Assembly: GCA_018334055.1 (NCBI GenBank)
Contig: JAGXSS010000073.1
Location: 1-61,453, forward strand
From: Peptococcaceae bacterium
GTDB taxonomy: Bacteria; Bacillota; UBA994
Reading direction: 5' to 3'
Length of the DNA stretch: 61,453 nt
Shown: positions 7,807-16,699 of the stretch, one piece after another
Numbering within the stretch: position 1 is the first letter of the stretch
Layout: every line of letters starts with the position of its first letter
Position numbers and translations under genes: made by a program
Notes under the pieces: model-generated
What the model saw: only the letters and a program-made list of their open reading frames with translations
Databases searched by the model: none
What the model was told of the DNA's origin: nothing

Positions 7807-9328
7807 ATACTGCCCGTCCACCGGTCTCGCCGGTAAACTGACCACCTACTATTGAAGCCACGCCGTTGATAAAGACATAGTCTATTCCTTCCGGGTACTG
7901 CTCGGGATTAGAAAATGTAGCTTTGTCTTGCACTTCCGATAGCTTGAACATGACTAAATCGGCGAAGTACCCCTCTTTGACAAGACCGCGTTCTTTTAAC
8001 CCTATAAATTCTGCCGGCAGGCCGGTCATGCGCCTCACCCCTTCTTCTAGGGTGAGGAGTTTGGCGTCGCGCAGGTAACGGGCTATAAACCTAGGGAAGG
8101 TGCCAAACCCACGGGGGTGCGTCGCGAGGTTGCCCGTCTTTGGCGGAGCGCTATTGTCTGAGGCGATGGCAGTAAAGGGAGCGCTGAGCACTTGGCGCAA
8201 ATTGGCTTCGGACATGAGCAGCCCTGTGACGAGGGTTTCGCTGCGTGGGTCTACACCAACCTCCGCGTCGTGGCGCAGGAGGTTGGCCATGACTTGCGCC
8301 GGGGCAATATTCTCCGCAGCGGCAATCTCGCTCAGTGTGTGCTCAAGATATTTCTCGCCGTAAGGGTGCGTGGTGCGCTTAAGAAGGAGGTCGCGCGGGT
8401 CACGGTGCGAGTGCAAGCGCAGGGGCCACGACGTGGCAAAATCCGGCGCTAAGTAGGGATAGGCATCGGCGATGACATTAAGGCCCTCCTTGCGCGCCTC
8501 GTTAATTAAGTTGATAGCCGGGCCTTGCAGGTGCCAGTTTTCGCGCCACCTGACCTTGAAGTGGGTAATACTGACGCCGACCTTGGTCGCGCGTGCCACC
8601 GCTAGGGCCTCCTCGATGGCCGCGATAATGCCGGCGGCCTCATCACGCACATGAGTAATATAGACGCCGCCGTGGAGAGCGACAATGCGGTTTAAGTGAA
8701 TGAGTTCAGTTGTAGTGGCGGGCGCATTGTACCAATACTCGAGGGCCGAGGAGAGCCCAAACGCGCCTTCCTCCATGGCGGTGGTGACGAGGGCGCTCAT
8801 GGTGGCGAGTTCTTCTGGGGTGATGTCACTCCGCAGACCGACAATGCGGTGACGCATCAGCCCGTGGCCTAGTAGCGTGCCAAAATTGACGCCCAGACCA
8901 GCTAGGGCGTCAATTTCCGCTAGGAAATTACCAATGTTTAAGGGTGAGCGCCCGTCCTGCCCGACAATCACCGTTGTTATACCTTGGTGCAGGGCTGCTA
9001 AAGACTGGGGGTGGGCGCGGATGGTCATATCTACATGGGAGTGGATATCCACAAAACCCGGTGTCAAGATATACCCTGCGCCCCTTATTTCGGTGCGTCC
9101 GGACCGGATGGGCACGCTGCCCACCTTGGCGATGCGCTCACCGAGAATGGCTACGTCCGCCCGAAAGCGCGCTCGTCCTGACCCGTCGACCACGGTCGCA
9201 CCCCGAATAACTACATCGTACATAATCTCTGGCGGTTGCAAGGTGGCGTCATAGAGCCAGACCGCCGGCAACAGGACGAGAAGAGCGAGCAGTAGGCCGA
9301 GTTTAATGAGTGTGGGCTTCTGCAGCAT
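7784..9328 (-). CDS. N-acyl-D-amino-acid deacylase family amidohydrolase
   Basis: A metal-dependent amidohydrolase of 514 aa with one N-terminal membrane segment (about residues 9-26), so it is probably anchored outside the membrane. Motifs are GFVDIHSHVDM (His-x-His), VGQDG, YITHVRDEA, VSITHFK and AIASDNSAPP (catalytic Asp). The family cleaves N-acyl groups from D-amino acids or related amides; the true substrate is unknown. The ATG lies 26 bp inside the end of iscU, with no clear binding site. A role in turnover of D-amino-acid cell-wall material is inference. Confidence 0.82.
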   Translation of the reverse strand: MLQKPTLIKLGLLLALLVLLPAVWLYDATLQPPEIMYDVVIRGATVVDGSGRARFRADVAILGERIAKVGSVPIRSGRTEIRGAGYILTPGFVDIHSHVDMTIRAHPQSLAALHQGITTVIVGQDGRSPLNIGNFLAEIDALAGLGVNFGTLLGHGLMRHRIVGLRSDITPEELATMSALVTTAMEEGAFGLSSALEYWYNAPATTTELIHLNRIVALHGGVYITHVRDEAAGIIAAIEEALAVARATKVGVSITHFKVRWRENWHLQGPAINLINEARKEGLNVIADAYPYLAPDFATSWPLRLHSHRDPRDLLLKRTTHPYGEKYLEHTLSEIAAAENIAPAQVMANLLRHDAEVGVDPRSETLVTGLLMSEANLRQVLSAPFTAIASDNSAPPKTGNLATHPRGFGTFPRFIARYLRDAKLLTLEEGVRRMTGLPAEFIGLKERGLVKEGYFADLVMFKLSEVQDKATFSNPEQYPEGIDYVFINGVASIVGGQFTGETGGRAVFRNQRPD

Positions 9329-9722
9329 CAGACATGTCTTTATGCCCTAATTTTTGCTCGCGGTAGTTCTTGATGGCGGCATGCAAAGCATCGGCAGCCA
9401 AGTTTGAACAGTGCATTTTTACCGGGGGCAACCCCTCGAGCGATGTAGCAACGTCCTTGTTATTCATAACTAAGGCCTCGTCCAGCGTCTTACCCTTGGC
9501 CATTTCGGTGACCATGCTGCTCGTGGCAATAGCCGCGCCACAGCCAAAGGTTTGAAACTTAATGTCGGCGATGCGCTCCTCGCCATCTACCTTGATGTAG
9601 ATGCGCATGATGTCGCCGCAACTGATATTGCCCACTTCACCTATGCCATCGGCATCGTCCATCGAGCCGACATTGCGCGGATTCTTAAAGTGGTCCATCA
9701 CTTTTTCATTGTAGCTATTCAT
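9303..9722 (-). CDS. iscU: Fe-S cluster scaffold IscU/NifU
   Basis: This 139-aa scaffold assembles Fe-S clusters from sulfur delivered by IscS. Its three cluster cysteines appear in VGNISCGD, TFGCGAA and KMHCSNLAADALH, with the partner Asp after the first. The ATG at 9722 is preceded by GGAAAGGA. It follows iscS on the same strand after a gap that contains a hairpin repeat. The histidine-containing tail (AEAHTH) overlaps the start of the D-aminoacylase gene. Confidence 0.94.
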   Translation of the reverse strand: MNSYNEKVMDHFKNPRNVGSMDDADGIGEVGNISCGDIMRIYIKVDGEERIADIKFQTFGCGAAIATSSMVTEMAKGKTLDEALVMNNKDVATSLEGLPPVKMHCSNLAADALHAAIKNYREQKLGHKDMSDAAEAHTH

Positions 9723-9746
9723 AAATGACCATTCCTTTCCTATTTC

Positions 9747-9780
9747 CAAAACAAAAAGACACGTCCCTTTTGTTTGTGTT
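9747..9780. repeat. Dispersed AAACAAAA hairpin repeat (copy 1)
   Basis: AAACAAAA and TTTTGTTT flank a core containing GACACGTCC. The same block occurs at 35756-35800. Here it lies between iscS and iscU, where it could slow or partly stop transcription. Confidence 0.7.
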
Positions 9781-9788
9781 GGTAGCTC

Positions 9789-10949
9789 TTAGCGCTTGTG
9801 GTAGAGGGGGGACATTTGCCGCAGACGCAGGACGATGGGGGGCAGTATCCCCAAGACATAGTCCACATCTTCTTCGGTGTTGTCCTGCCCGAGGGTCAGG
9901 CGGAGCGAACCATGTGCCTCGCCATGGCTTAGCCCCATGGCCAAGAGGACATGCGAGGGATCAAGCGAACCCGAGGTACAGGCCGAGCCGCTAGAGACGG
10001 CGACACCCTGCATATCAAGGCTTAGGATTAGCGACTCTCCTTCGACGTAGCGAATGCTGACATTCACGTTGCCGGGCAGTCTTTCCTCGGGATGCCCGTT
10101 GAGCTTCACCTCGGGGATAGCCAAAAGCCCGCCCATGAGCTTGTCGCGCAGCGCCCTTACCTTGGCCTGCTTGCTTTCCATTTCGGTCGTCGCCAGTTCT
10201 AGGGCCTTAGCCAGACCGATCACCCCCACATGGTTCTCGGTGCCCGGGCGCAGCTTGCGCTCCTGCCCGCCACCATGGTAAAGGGGCTTTAACTTGGTGC
10301 CACTACGAATATAGAGGACGCCTATCCCTTTCGGACCATAAAATTTATGGGCCGACAAAGACAAAAGGTCGACGCCGAGGTCATCAACATTGACGGGGAT
10401 AGAACCTACGGCCTGCACGGCATCGGTATGAAAGGTAATTTTGTGCTCTTTGGCGAGCCGCCCAATCTCCCGAATGGGCTGCAGGGCCCCGGTCTCGTTA
10501 TTGGCATGCATGATGGTGATGAGGATGGTGTCGGGGCGAATAGCGGCCAGGACATCGGCTATTTGCACCTGCCCTTCGGCATTGACCGGCAGGTAGGTTA
10601 CGGCAAACCCTTGGGTCTCTAGGTACTTGCAAGCATCGAGGACCGCATGGTGCTCAATTTGCGAGGTGATGATGTGCCGACCCTGCCCCTTCTTGGCAAG
10701 GGCGACCCCCTGAATGGCGAGGTTATCGGCTTCGGTCCCGCCCGAGGTAAAGACGATTTCACGCGCCGTGGCACCGAGTATCTTCGCCACCTTTTCTCTG
10801 GCCTCATCGACGGCCTGGCGTGATTCGCGACCAAAACTATGAATGCTGGAGGGGTTACCAAAACTATTATGAAAATGCGGCAACATGGCGGCAATTACTT
10901 CGGGATGAACGGGGGTTGTGGCGGCGTGGTCAAGATATACTCTGCGCAT
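9789..10949 (-). CDS. iscS: Cysteine desulfurase IscS/NifS
   Basis: A PLP enzyme that converts cysteine to alanine plus a protein persulfide used by IscU. Family signs are YLDHAATTPVHPEV at the N-terminus, ETGALQPI, the PLP lysine in SLSAHKFYGPKG, and the active-site cysteine loop SSGSACTSG near residue 325. The ATG at 10949 has AGGAGGTG just upstream; length 386 aa. It is the middle gene of iscR-iscS-iscU. Cysteine supply matters to this gene, and the cysteine synthesis genes seen in this window are decayed. Confidence 0.95.
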   Translation of the reverse strand: MRRVYLDHAATTPVHPEVIAAMLPHFHNSFGNPSSIHSFGRESRQAVDEAREKVAKILGATAREIVFTSGGTEADNLAIQGVALAKKGQGRHIITSQIEHHAVLDACKYLETQGFAVTYLPVNAEGQVQIADVLAAIRPDTILITIMHANNETGALQPIREIGRLAKEHKITFHTDAVQAVGSIPVNVDDLGVDLLSLSAHKFYGPKGIGVLYIRSGTKLKPLYHGGGQERKLRPGTENHVGVIGLAKALELATTEMESKQAKVRALRDKLMGGLLAIPEVKLNGHPEERLPGNVNVSIRYVEGESLILSLDMQGVAVSSGSACTSGSLDPSHVLLAMGLSHGEAHGSLRLTLGQDNTEEDVDYVLGILPPIVLRLRQMSPLYHKR

Positions 10950-10959
10950 AGCGCACCTC

Positions 10960-11376
10960 CTAATTAATTTTTTCTCCGGCACGCAGAACGAGGTCAGCGA
11001 GGGTGGTGGCGTCGAGGACCTGGCTCATGGCGGCCGAGACGCGCTCCCAAAGCTCGCGGGTGACGCAACTCTGCACTCTTTCGCAGGTCCCGTTATGCTC
11101 GCAATCGACAATTTTGATGGGGCCTTCTACTGCACGCACGATGTCCCCGGAGGTCATTAGCTGCGAGGGCTTGGCCAGAGTATACCCCCCACTGGCACCG
11201 CGCACCCCTTTGACCAGCTGCGCTTTTTTAAGGCCGATAAAAATCTGCTCAAGGTATTGCTCCGAAATATCTTCCCGTTCGGCAATGAAGCGCAGCGAAA
11301 CCGGCCCCGCCCCACCGTGCATCGCCAGCACGACCATCGCTCGAACCGCATATTGTCCCTTAGTGGATAAACGCAT
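10960..11376 (-). CDS. iscR: Rrf2 family Fe-S regulator IscR
   Basis: A 138-aa winged-helix regulator. The N-terminal MRLSTKGQYAVRAM and the recognition region are typical of Rrf2 proteins. Three cysteines with C-x5-C-x5-C spacing (C92, C98, C104) match the IscR pattern for a [2Fe-2S] cluster, so it probably senses Fe-S status and controls the isc genes downstream. It starts the iscR-iscS-iscU operon. A consensus promoter lies about 70-98 bp upstream, overlapping the terminator of the preceding operon. Confidence 0.93.
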   Translation of the reverse strand: MRLSTKGQYAVRAMVVLAMHGGAGPVSLRFIAEREDISEQYLEQIFIGLKKAQLVKGVRGASGGYTLAKPSQLMTSGDIVRAVEGPIKIVDCEHNGTCERVQSCVTRELWERVSAAMSQVLDATTLADLVLRAGEKIN

Positions 11377-11416
11377 ACTTCCCTCCCCTTCTGCCGATGG
11401 CCCTGATTTGAAATCG

Positions 11417-11444
11417 AAAAAACCCGAGAGAATCGCTCGGGTTT
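11417..11444 (-). terminator. Rho-independent terminator of the P-type ATPase operon
   Basis: On the minus strand a 9-bp stem AAACCCGAG/CTCGGGTTT with a 7-nt loop is followed by six T. It lies about 75 bp after the ATPase stop. Its 5' arm overlaps the expected start point of the iscR transcript. Confidence 0.8.
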
Positions 11445-11445
11445 A

Positions 11446-11474
11446 ATTTTACACCTCAAATGTTGTCGTGTCAA
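11446..11474 (-). promoter_or_regulatory. Sigma-A promoter of iscR-iscS-iscU
   Basis: On the minus strand TTGACA (11469-11474), a 17-nt spacer and TAAAAT (11446-11451) give a near-consensus promoter. The predicted start, near 11439, falls inside the hairpin of the upstream terminator. Confidence 0.75.
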
Positions 11475-11519
11475 TATCTCGCCATCACTCTGCCGCTCCG
11501 GCGAGTCACTCCAAACTTT

Positions 11520-13379
11520 TTAGAACGCAGCCTGACGATACGACAACAGTCGCGCCGAATTAACTACCACGGCAACCGAGGCCACATTGTGGACAATGGC
11601 GGCCTGAATGGGGGTCATTTCCCCCAAGCTACCAAAGGCCATGCCCACCACATTGACCGCTACCGCAAAAACCCAGATGTTCTGCTGTATGACCTTGAGC
11701 GCTGCCTTACTCAGCCCCAGCATTTCGGGTATGAGGAGCAAGTTATCTCCCATGAGAGCTATGTCGGCGGCCTCGATAGCAACATCAGTGCCCATGGCGC
11801 CCATGGCCACCCCAACATCGGCAATGACCAAGGAGGGACCGTCATTCACTCCATCCCCAACCATTGCCACGACCTCTTTCTTGGCCTGGTACTCGCGCAC
11901 CACATCTAGTTTCTCTTGCGGTAAAAGGCCCGCCCGAAACTCAGTAATGCCAACTTCTTTGGCGATAGCGGCTGCCACAGACTTGTTATCGCCCGTTAGC
12001 ATAGCGATGGTCTTAATGCCGCTTTGGCGGAGTAGCGCAATCATTTGTGGTGCATCCTCCCTGATGGTGTCGGCAACGGCGAGGCACCCAGCCACTTGAC
12101 CATCGACCACGACCAACAAGGCGGTACGTCCAAGCGACTCTTGAGCTTCGGCGGCACTCCTCACGGCAACACTTGTGGTCATGTCTTTTAGAAGTCGGGT
12201 ATTGCCCACGGATACCTTGCTGGTTCCTACCACTGCGCTGACACCGCGGCCAATTTCCATGACAAAGTCTTGCGCTGGCTCGAGCACAATGCCGTCGGCA
12301 GCAGCTTTGCGAAGTATGGCTTTGGCAATGGGATGCTCGGACTTCTGTTCGGCCGCTGCCGCGAAACGCAGCACCTGCTCTTCGCTAAAACCGGCAAAGG
12401 CTTCAATCGATTTGACCGCGGGAGTTCCCTTAGTCAAAGTGCCCGTCTTGTCGAAAAGAACCGCAGTAATGCGTCCGGTCTGCTCGAGGGTAACGCCGCC
12501 CTTGATGAGGGCGCCGCGTTTGGCGGCATTGCCGACCCCGGCAACCACCGCAGTCGGAGTAGCCAAGACCAAGGCGCAAGGGCAGGCGATGACTAAAATG
12601 GTTATGGCCCGCACCAATTCTCCCGTGAGCAGGTACACCGCAACTGCCAACAGTAGGACGACCGGGGTAAAGTAACCTGCGAACATATCGGCAAACTTCT
12701 GTGTGGCGCCCTTATTCATCTGGGCTTCTTTGATAACCCGAATAATTTGCCCAAAAGTGGTGTCCGCCCCAACCTTCTCGACGAAAACCTCCAACGCGCC
12801 AGTGACGCACATCGACCCGGCAAATACTTTCGCGCCTTCCAGTTTGTCCGCCGGCATTGACTCGCCATTGATGGATGATTCATCGACCGCGGCCGAACCA
12901 GCAATAATTCTGCCATCAACCGGTACCCTCTCGCCCGGACGGACCAAGACGGTGTCGCCGCGTTGCACTTCGCCGAGGGCGACTTGTACCCATTGGCCAT
13001 TTCTTAACACGGAGGCCACGGAGGGGGTGAGCTTAATGAGTTCGCGAACCGCATTGCGCGTTTTCTCCAGAGTCATGCCCTCGAGGGCTTCACCGATGAC
13101 CATCATTAGGCCCACAATGGCCCCGGCCAAATAATCCTCTATAAACAACGTCGCAATCATCGCTATCACGACCAAGACGCCCGCAGTGATGCGCTTGGTC
13201 TGAATGGTAGCTTTTACAGTGGAGTAGAGCAAGTGCCCCCCCAAGATGATTAATGGGATTAGCACGGGGTCAAATCCCAGTAGCTCCCGCACCGCAGGAA
13301 ATGCCGCGCTAATCAATATGAGCAGCATGATGCCGGGATAGGTTAGGGCATTGACATAATCGATAATTCTTTCGCGCAA
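11520..13379 (-). CDS. Heavy-metal-translocating P1B-type ATPase
   Basis: A membrane pump of 619 aa that moves a soft metal ion using ATP. Motifs in order are the CPC in VIACPCALV, the phosphorylation site DKTGTLTKG, SEHPIAKAI (HP locus), TGDNKSVA and VGDGVND. There is no N-terminal heavy-metal-associated domain. The last membrane segments carry HNVASVAVVVNSARLL, an HN-x-S-type ending that differs from classical copper pumps, so the metal is uncertain (Zn, Cd, Co or Mn are possible). TTG at 13379 is preferred, with GGGAGG 8 nt upstream. A His-rich small protein precedes it in the same operon. Confidence 0.9.
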   Translation of the reverse strand: MRERIIDYVNALTYPGIMLLILISAAFPAVRELLGFDPVLIPLIILGGHLLYSTVKATIQTKRITAGVLVVIAMIATLFIEDYLAGAIVGLMMVIGEALEGMTLEKTRNAVRELIKLTPSVASVLRNGQWVQVALGEVQRGDTVLVRPGERVPVDGRIIAGSAAVDESSINGESMPADKLEGAKVFAGSMCVTGALEVFVEKVGADTTFGQIIRVIKEAQMNKGATQKFADMFAGYFTPVVLLLAVAVYLLTGELVRAITILVIACPCALVLATPTAVVAGVGNAAKRGALIKGGVTLEQTGRITAVLFDKTGTLTKGTPAVKSIEAFAGFSEEQVLRFAAAAEQKSEHPIAKAILRKAAADGIVLEPAQDFVMEIGRGVSAVVGTSKVSVGNTRLLKDMTTSVAVRSAAEAQESLGRTALLVVVDGQVAGCLAVADTIREDAPQMIALLRQSGIKTIAMLTGDNKSVAAAIAKEVGITEFRAGLLPQEKLDVVREYQAKKEVVAMVGDGVNDGPSLVIADVGVAMGAMGTDVAIEAADIALMGDNLLLIPEMLGLSKAALKVIQQNIWVFAVAVNVVGMAFGSLGEMTPIQAAIVHNVASVAVVVNSARLLSYRQAAF

Positions 13380-13411
13380 AAAATGCACCTCCCTTCCGGT
13401 TCGGCCCGTTA

Positions 13412-13579
13412 TTAATTTACTAATAAAAGCCTGAGTATAACAACGACCACGAACACGATAACAACAATCCCCAGCGTCTTCTTCAGATCAACAACAGGAC
13501 CTTTTTCTTTATGGTCGTGGTGATGATCATCCTTCTTTTTTTCGAGACCCTCTAATAGGTCATGATCTCCCTCATGCAT
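13412..13579 (-). CDS. Small His/Asp-rich single-pass membrane protein (55 aa)
   Basis: This micro-gene has AGGAGGT placed 7 nt before ATG at 13579. The product starts MHEGDHDLLEGLEKKK, continues with DDHHHDHKEK (metal-binding character, about residues 17-26) and ends in one hydrophobic helix (about residues 36-50). It stops 32 bp before the P-type ATPase start on the same strand and shares its promoter. I infer a metal-sensing, metal-delivery or accessory role for the pump. No named family is recognised. The ribosome binding site, clean membrane helix and operon position make it a convincing gene. Confidence 0.82.
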   Translation of the reverse strand: MHEGDHDLLEGLEKKKDDHHHDHKEKGPVVDLKKTLGIVVIVFVVVVILRLLLVN

Positions 13580-13686
13580 CTATTGCACCTCCTCTCAAAC
13601 ATACTACCTACTGTTCAAGCCCCGACCCGCTATCGTCCATTTCTCTCCTAACGCCATCCCCCCCATGGGGATAACTGTTTGTGCTA

Positions 13687-13715
13687 ATTGTAATCTTATT
13701 TAAAAGTTCCGTCAA
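13687..13715 (-). promoter_or_regulatory. Sigma-A promoter of the metal ATPase operon
   Basis: On the minus strand TTGACG (13710-13715), a 17-nt spacer and TACAAT (13687-13692) lie about 110 bp upstream of the small gene. The 282-bp gap 13580-13861 otherwise holds only this promoter and the prmC terminator. Confidence 0.65.
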
Positions 13716-13782
13716 TACCTTATCGCGAATTTTTCTTGCGGGCTTAGATATCTACCATCGCAGTGAAAGACTTGGTAAATTG

Positions 13783-13806
13783 AAAAAACCCTGACCAATG
13801 CCAGGG
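13783..13806 (-). terminator. Rho-independent terminator after prmC
   Basis: On the minus strand the stem CCCTG/CAGGG (13802-13806 with 13789-13793), extendable by a G-U pair, is followed by six T (13783-13788). It lies about 55 bp beyond the prmC stop. Confidence 0.7.
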
Positions 13807-13861
13807 GACAGAAATTATAGCTATTCAGTTACGATGCCAAAGTTTAATGCCCCTCTATGAG

Positions 13862-14734
13862 CTATTTTTCCCCGGCACAAACTCGGTCCCTTCCCGCCAA
13901 ATCGCGGGTCAAGGTAACCCCACTAAAACCATGGGCGACAAAAATGGCGGCCACGCTCTCGCCCTGAGTGCTGCCGATCTCGAGCGCGAGGTAGCCGCGC
14001 GGAGTAAGATAACGGGCGGCACTCGCGATGATGGCCCGATAAAAATCTAGCCCGTCACTGCCGCCGTCGAGCGCGAGGTGGGGCTCCCTTTGCACAAAAC
14101 GATCTAGTTGCCGAATCTCGGCCGTCGGGATGTAGGGAGGGTTACTGACGATTAGGTCAAAGCGTCGGCCATGAACAGGCGCGAAGAGGTCCCCCAACAA
14201 AAACTCGACCCGGCTATTCAACCCTAGAAGTTTGGCATTTTTTTCGGCCACACCGAGGGCGCTTGACGAAATATCCGTAAGAGTGTAGCGCCCTAAGGGC
14301 CGCTCTGCGGCCAAGGTCAGCCCCACGCAGCCTGAGCCGGTGCAGAGGTCAAGCACAAAGATCCCTCCGGCCCGGTGAGGCGAGAGGGCATCGATTTTCG
14401 CTAAGGCGACTTCTATGAGGGTTTCGGTGTCGGCACGCGGGATGAGTACTGCCGGAGTGACGATGAACTTTCGCCCATAAAACTCGGTGCGTCCGCACAA
14501 GTACTGTAGCGGCATGCCCTCCGCCAAAGCCCGGATGAGCTCGGCATAATGCTCCCCCTGGGCCGGAGTTATTTCTTTTTGAGGATTCATGAGAAACTCA
14601 GCCCGTGTTATACCAAGGGCCTCGCAAAGCAATAGCTCACCCTGCCACATGTGGTCGCTGATGGCGGCTAGAGATAGCCTACCCGCCCCCCATTGCCGGG
14701 CTGTTAGGTAGGTATGAGCGGGTATTGCTTTCAT
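13862..14734 (-). CDS. prmC: Release factor glutamine methyltransferase PrmC
   Basis: It methylates the glutamine of the GGQ motif in peptide release factors using S-adenosylmethionine. The 290-aa protein has a helical N-terminal domain, the SAM-binding VLDLCTGSGCVGL, and the substrate-glutamine motif NPPY in IVSNPPYIP. Its ATG shares one base with the prfA stop (TAATG), so it is coupled to its substrate gene, the usual prfA-prmC arrangement. Confidence 0.95.
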   Translation of the reverse strand: MKAIPAHTYLTARQWGAGRLSLAAISDHMWQGELLLCEALGITRAEFLMNPQKEITPAQGEHYAELIRALAEGMPLQYLCGRTEFYGRKFIVTPAVLIPRADTETLIEVALAKIDALSPHRAGGIFVLDLCTGSGCVGLTLAAERPLGRYTLTDISSSALGVAEKNAKLLGLNSRVEFLLGDLFAPVHGRRFDLIVSNPPYIPTAEIRQLDRFVQREPHLALDGGSDGLDFYRAIIASAARYLTPRGYLALEIGSTQGESVAAIFVAHGFSGVTLTRDLAGRDRVCAGEK

Positions 14735-15798
14735 TATGCTCTCTGCAATTTCTCTACTTGGTCGTGGGTGGTGAGGGCGTCGATAAATTCGTGGAGATCT
14801 CCGTCCAGGAAGGCCTCGAGGCGATGGGTGGTGAGGTTGATGCGATGGTCCGAGATGCGATTCTGCGGAAAGTTGTAGGTGCGAATGCGCTCGCTGCGGT
14901 CGCCACTGCCCACTTGCCCGCGCCTAGTCTCAGTAAGTTCCGCATCGCGTTTTGCCTGTTCTAACTCGAGCAGGCGGGCGCGCAAAACCTTCATGGCTTT
15001 GTCGCGGTTTTTGGTCTGGGATTTTTCGTCCTGCATGTTGACCGCCACCCCGGTCGGCAGGTGGGTAATGCGCACCGCCGAATAGGTGGTGTTCACCGAC
15101 TGTCCACCCGGGCCGCTCGAGCAAAAGGTATCGATGCGCAAATCGTTTTGGTCAATTAATAGGTCTACTTCTTCTGCTTCCGGCAGTACGGCCACGGTCG
15201 CGGTAGAAGTGTGAATGCGCCCGCTGGCTTCGGTGTCGGGCACCCTTTGGACGCGGTGCACGCCACTTTCGTACTTAAGCTTGCTATAGGCACCCTTGCC
15301 CTCAATCATAAAAATAACTTCCTTGCAGCCTCCCAGGTCACTGAGCGAGGCCGACAAGAGTTCAATCTTCCAACCCTGACGCTCGGCAAAACGCGTGTAC
15401 ATGCGGTACAGGTTCCCGGCAAAGAGTGCGGCTTCGTTGCCACCGGTACCGGCGCGCACTTCGACAATGACATTCTTTTCGTCGTTAGGGTCTTTCGGCA
15501 GGAGTAGCACCTTGATGTCGGTGGTAAAACGCTCGACATTGTCCTGCTGCACTCTAATTTCCGACTCGAGCATTTCCCGAAATTCGGCGTCCGCTTGCCC
15601 TTCAAAGGCGGTCTTTAACTCGGCTACATCACCTAGGGCCTTGTCTAGGCCTTCGATGGCGACAACTAAATCGGTGAGAGAGGCCCGCTCCTTGATATAC
15701 GCGCGCCACTCGCTCTGGCGGGAGATGACCGAGGGGTCGCTGACCAACTCGGTCAGTTGGTCGTAGCGCTCCTTCACTGCTCGTAATTTTTCAATCAT
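14734..15798 (-). CDS. prfA: Peptide chain release factor 1 (RF1)
   Basis: RF1 reads UAA and UAG stop codons and triggers peptide release. The GGQ loop is seen in [13 protein letters not shown], and the stop-codon recognition region shows [13 protein letters not shown] (the PxT-type position reads PDT). The length of 354 aa is normal. It heads the prfA-prmC pair on the minus strand, with yqhQ and rpmE just upstream. The gap of 27 bp to yqhQ suggests one housekeeping operon. Confidence 0.95.
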   Translation of the reverse strand: MIEKLRAVKERYDQLTELVSDPSVISRQSEWRAYIKERASLTDLVVAIEGLDKALGDVAELKTAFEGQADAEFREMLESEIRVQQDNVERFTTDIKVLLLPKDPNDEKNVIVEVRAGTGGNEAALFAGNLYRMYTRFAERQGWKIELLSASLSDLGGCKEVIFMIEGKGAYSKLKYESGVHRVQRVPDTEASGRIHTSTATVAVLPEAEEVDLLIDQNDLRIDTFCSSGPGGQSVNTTYSAVRITHLPTGVAVNMQDEKSQTKNRDKAMKVLRARLLELEQAKRDAELTETRRGQVGSGDRSERIRTYNFPQNRISDHRINLTTHRLEAFLDGDLHEFIDALTTHDQVEKLQRA

Positions 15799-15825
15799 GT
15801 TCTCACCCCTAGTCTCGGTTGGTCC

Positions 15826-16692
15826 TTATGCCGGAAGTTCTAAGGCGGCCTTGAGCGCGGCGATGGCCACCTCTATTTGCGCCTCGTCCGGCTCCCTGGT
15901 AGTAAGGCGTTGCAGCAACAACCCCGGCCACATTAGCGCGCGCCACAAAGCGCCGGTGCTCTTGGCCGATATCTTTATGACTTCGTAGGCGAGCCCGGCC
16001 ACAAAGGGCAAAAGCAAGATGCGCAGCACAATGCGCATATAGATGTTAGGCCAGCCAAAAAGGGAGAAGAAAAAAATACTCAAGACCATGACAATGAGCA
16101 AAAAAGACGTGCCACACCTGAGGTGCAGGGTGGAGTGCCTTTGGACATTGGCGAGGCAAAGCTCCTCCCCTGCCTCGTAGCAGGCTATTGTCTTGTGCTC
16201 CGCGCCGTGGTACTGAAAAAACCGCCTGAGCTCCGGCCACCTGGCAATGAGAGATACATAGGCCACAAAAATGAGCATTCTAATCGCGCCCTCGGCGAGA
16301 TTAGCCATCACGGGGTGGAGAAGGTTCGCACCTAAGAAGCGAGCCAAGATGGTCGGCAACAGAAAAAACAGCCCTACCGCTAGCGCCAGCCCGGCAAAAA
16401 CAGTTAGGCCCAAGGCGCCTTTTGAGAGCTGCAATTCTTCGTCGCCCGACTCATTGACAGAATGCATCAAGGCGTCGAGGCCGATGGCCAGGGTGTCCAC
16501 TAGGGCCACCGCCCCGCGCAAAACCGGCAACTTGAAAAGGCGGCTACGTTGTACGGCAGACGCCAAGGGACGCTTGGAGATGCTGATACTTTGGTCTGTT
16601 CGCCTGACCGCTATGGCTAAACCCTCGGGTGTGCGCATCAGTACGCCTTCCATGACTGCTTGGCCACCAATGGTCTTGCCTGCCACGCTCAT
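15826..16692 (-). CDS. yqhQ: DUF1385 membrane protein (YqhQ-like)
   Basis: A 288-aa integral membrane protein with the family hallmarks GGQAVMEGVLMRTP at the N-terminus and YHGAEHKTIACYEAG in the middle. It has about four hydrophobic segments between residues 90 and 240. The function is not established. Proteins of this type commonly sit between rpmE and prfA in Bacillota, as here. The conserved His/Glu cluster in GAEHK suggests an enzymatic or metal-binding site, but this is only an inference. Confidence 0.9.
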   Translation of the reverse strand: MSVAGKTIGGQAVMEGVLMRTPEGLAIAVRRTDQSISISKRPLASAVQRSRLFKLPVLRGAVALVDTLAIGLDALMHSVNESGDEELQLSKGALGLTVFAGLALAVGLFFLLPTILARFLGANLLHPVMANLAEGAIRMLIFVAYVSLIARWPELRRFFQYHGAEHKTIACYEAGEELCLANVQRHSTLHLRCGTSFLLIVMVLSIFFFSLFGWPNIYMRIVLRILLLPFVAGLAYEVIKISAKSTGALWRALMWPGLLLQRLTTREPDEAQIEVAIAALKAALELPA

Positions 16693-16699
16693 GCCCCCA

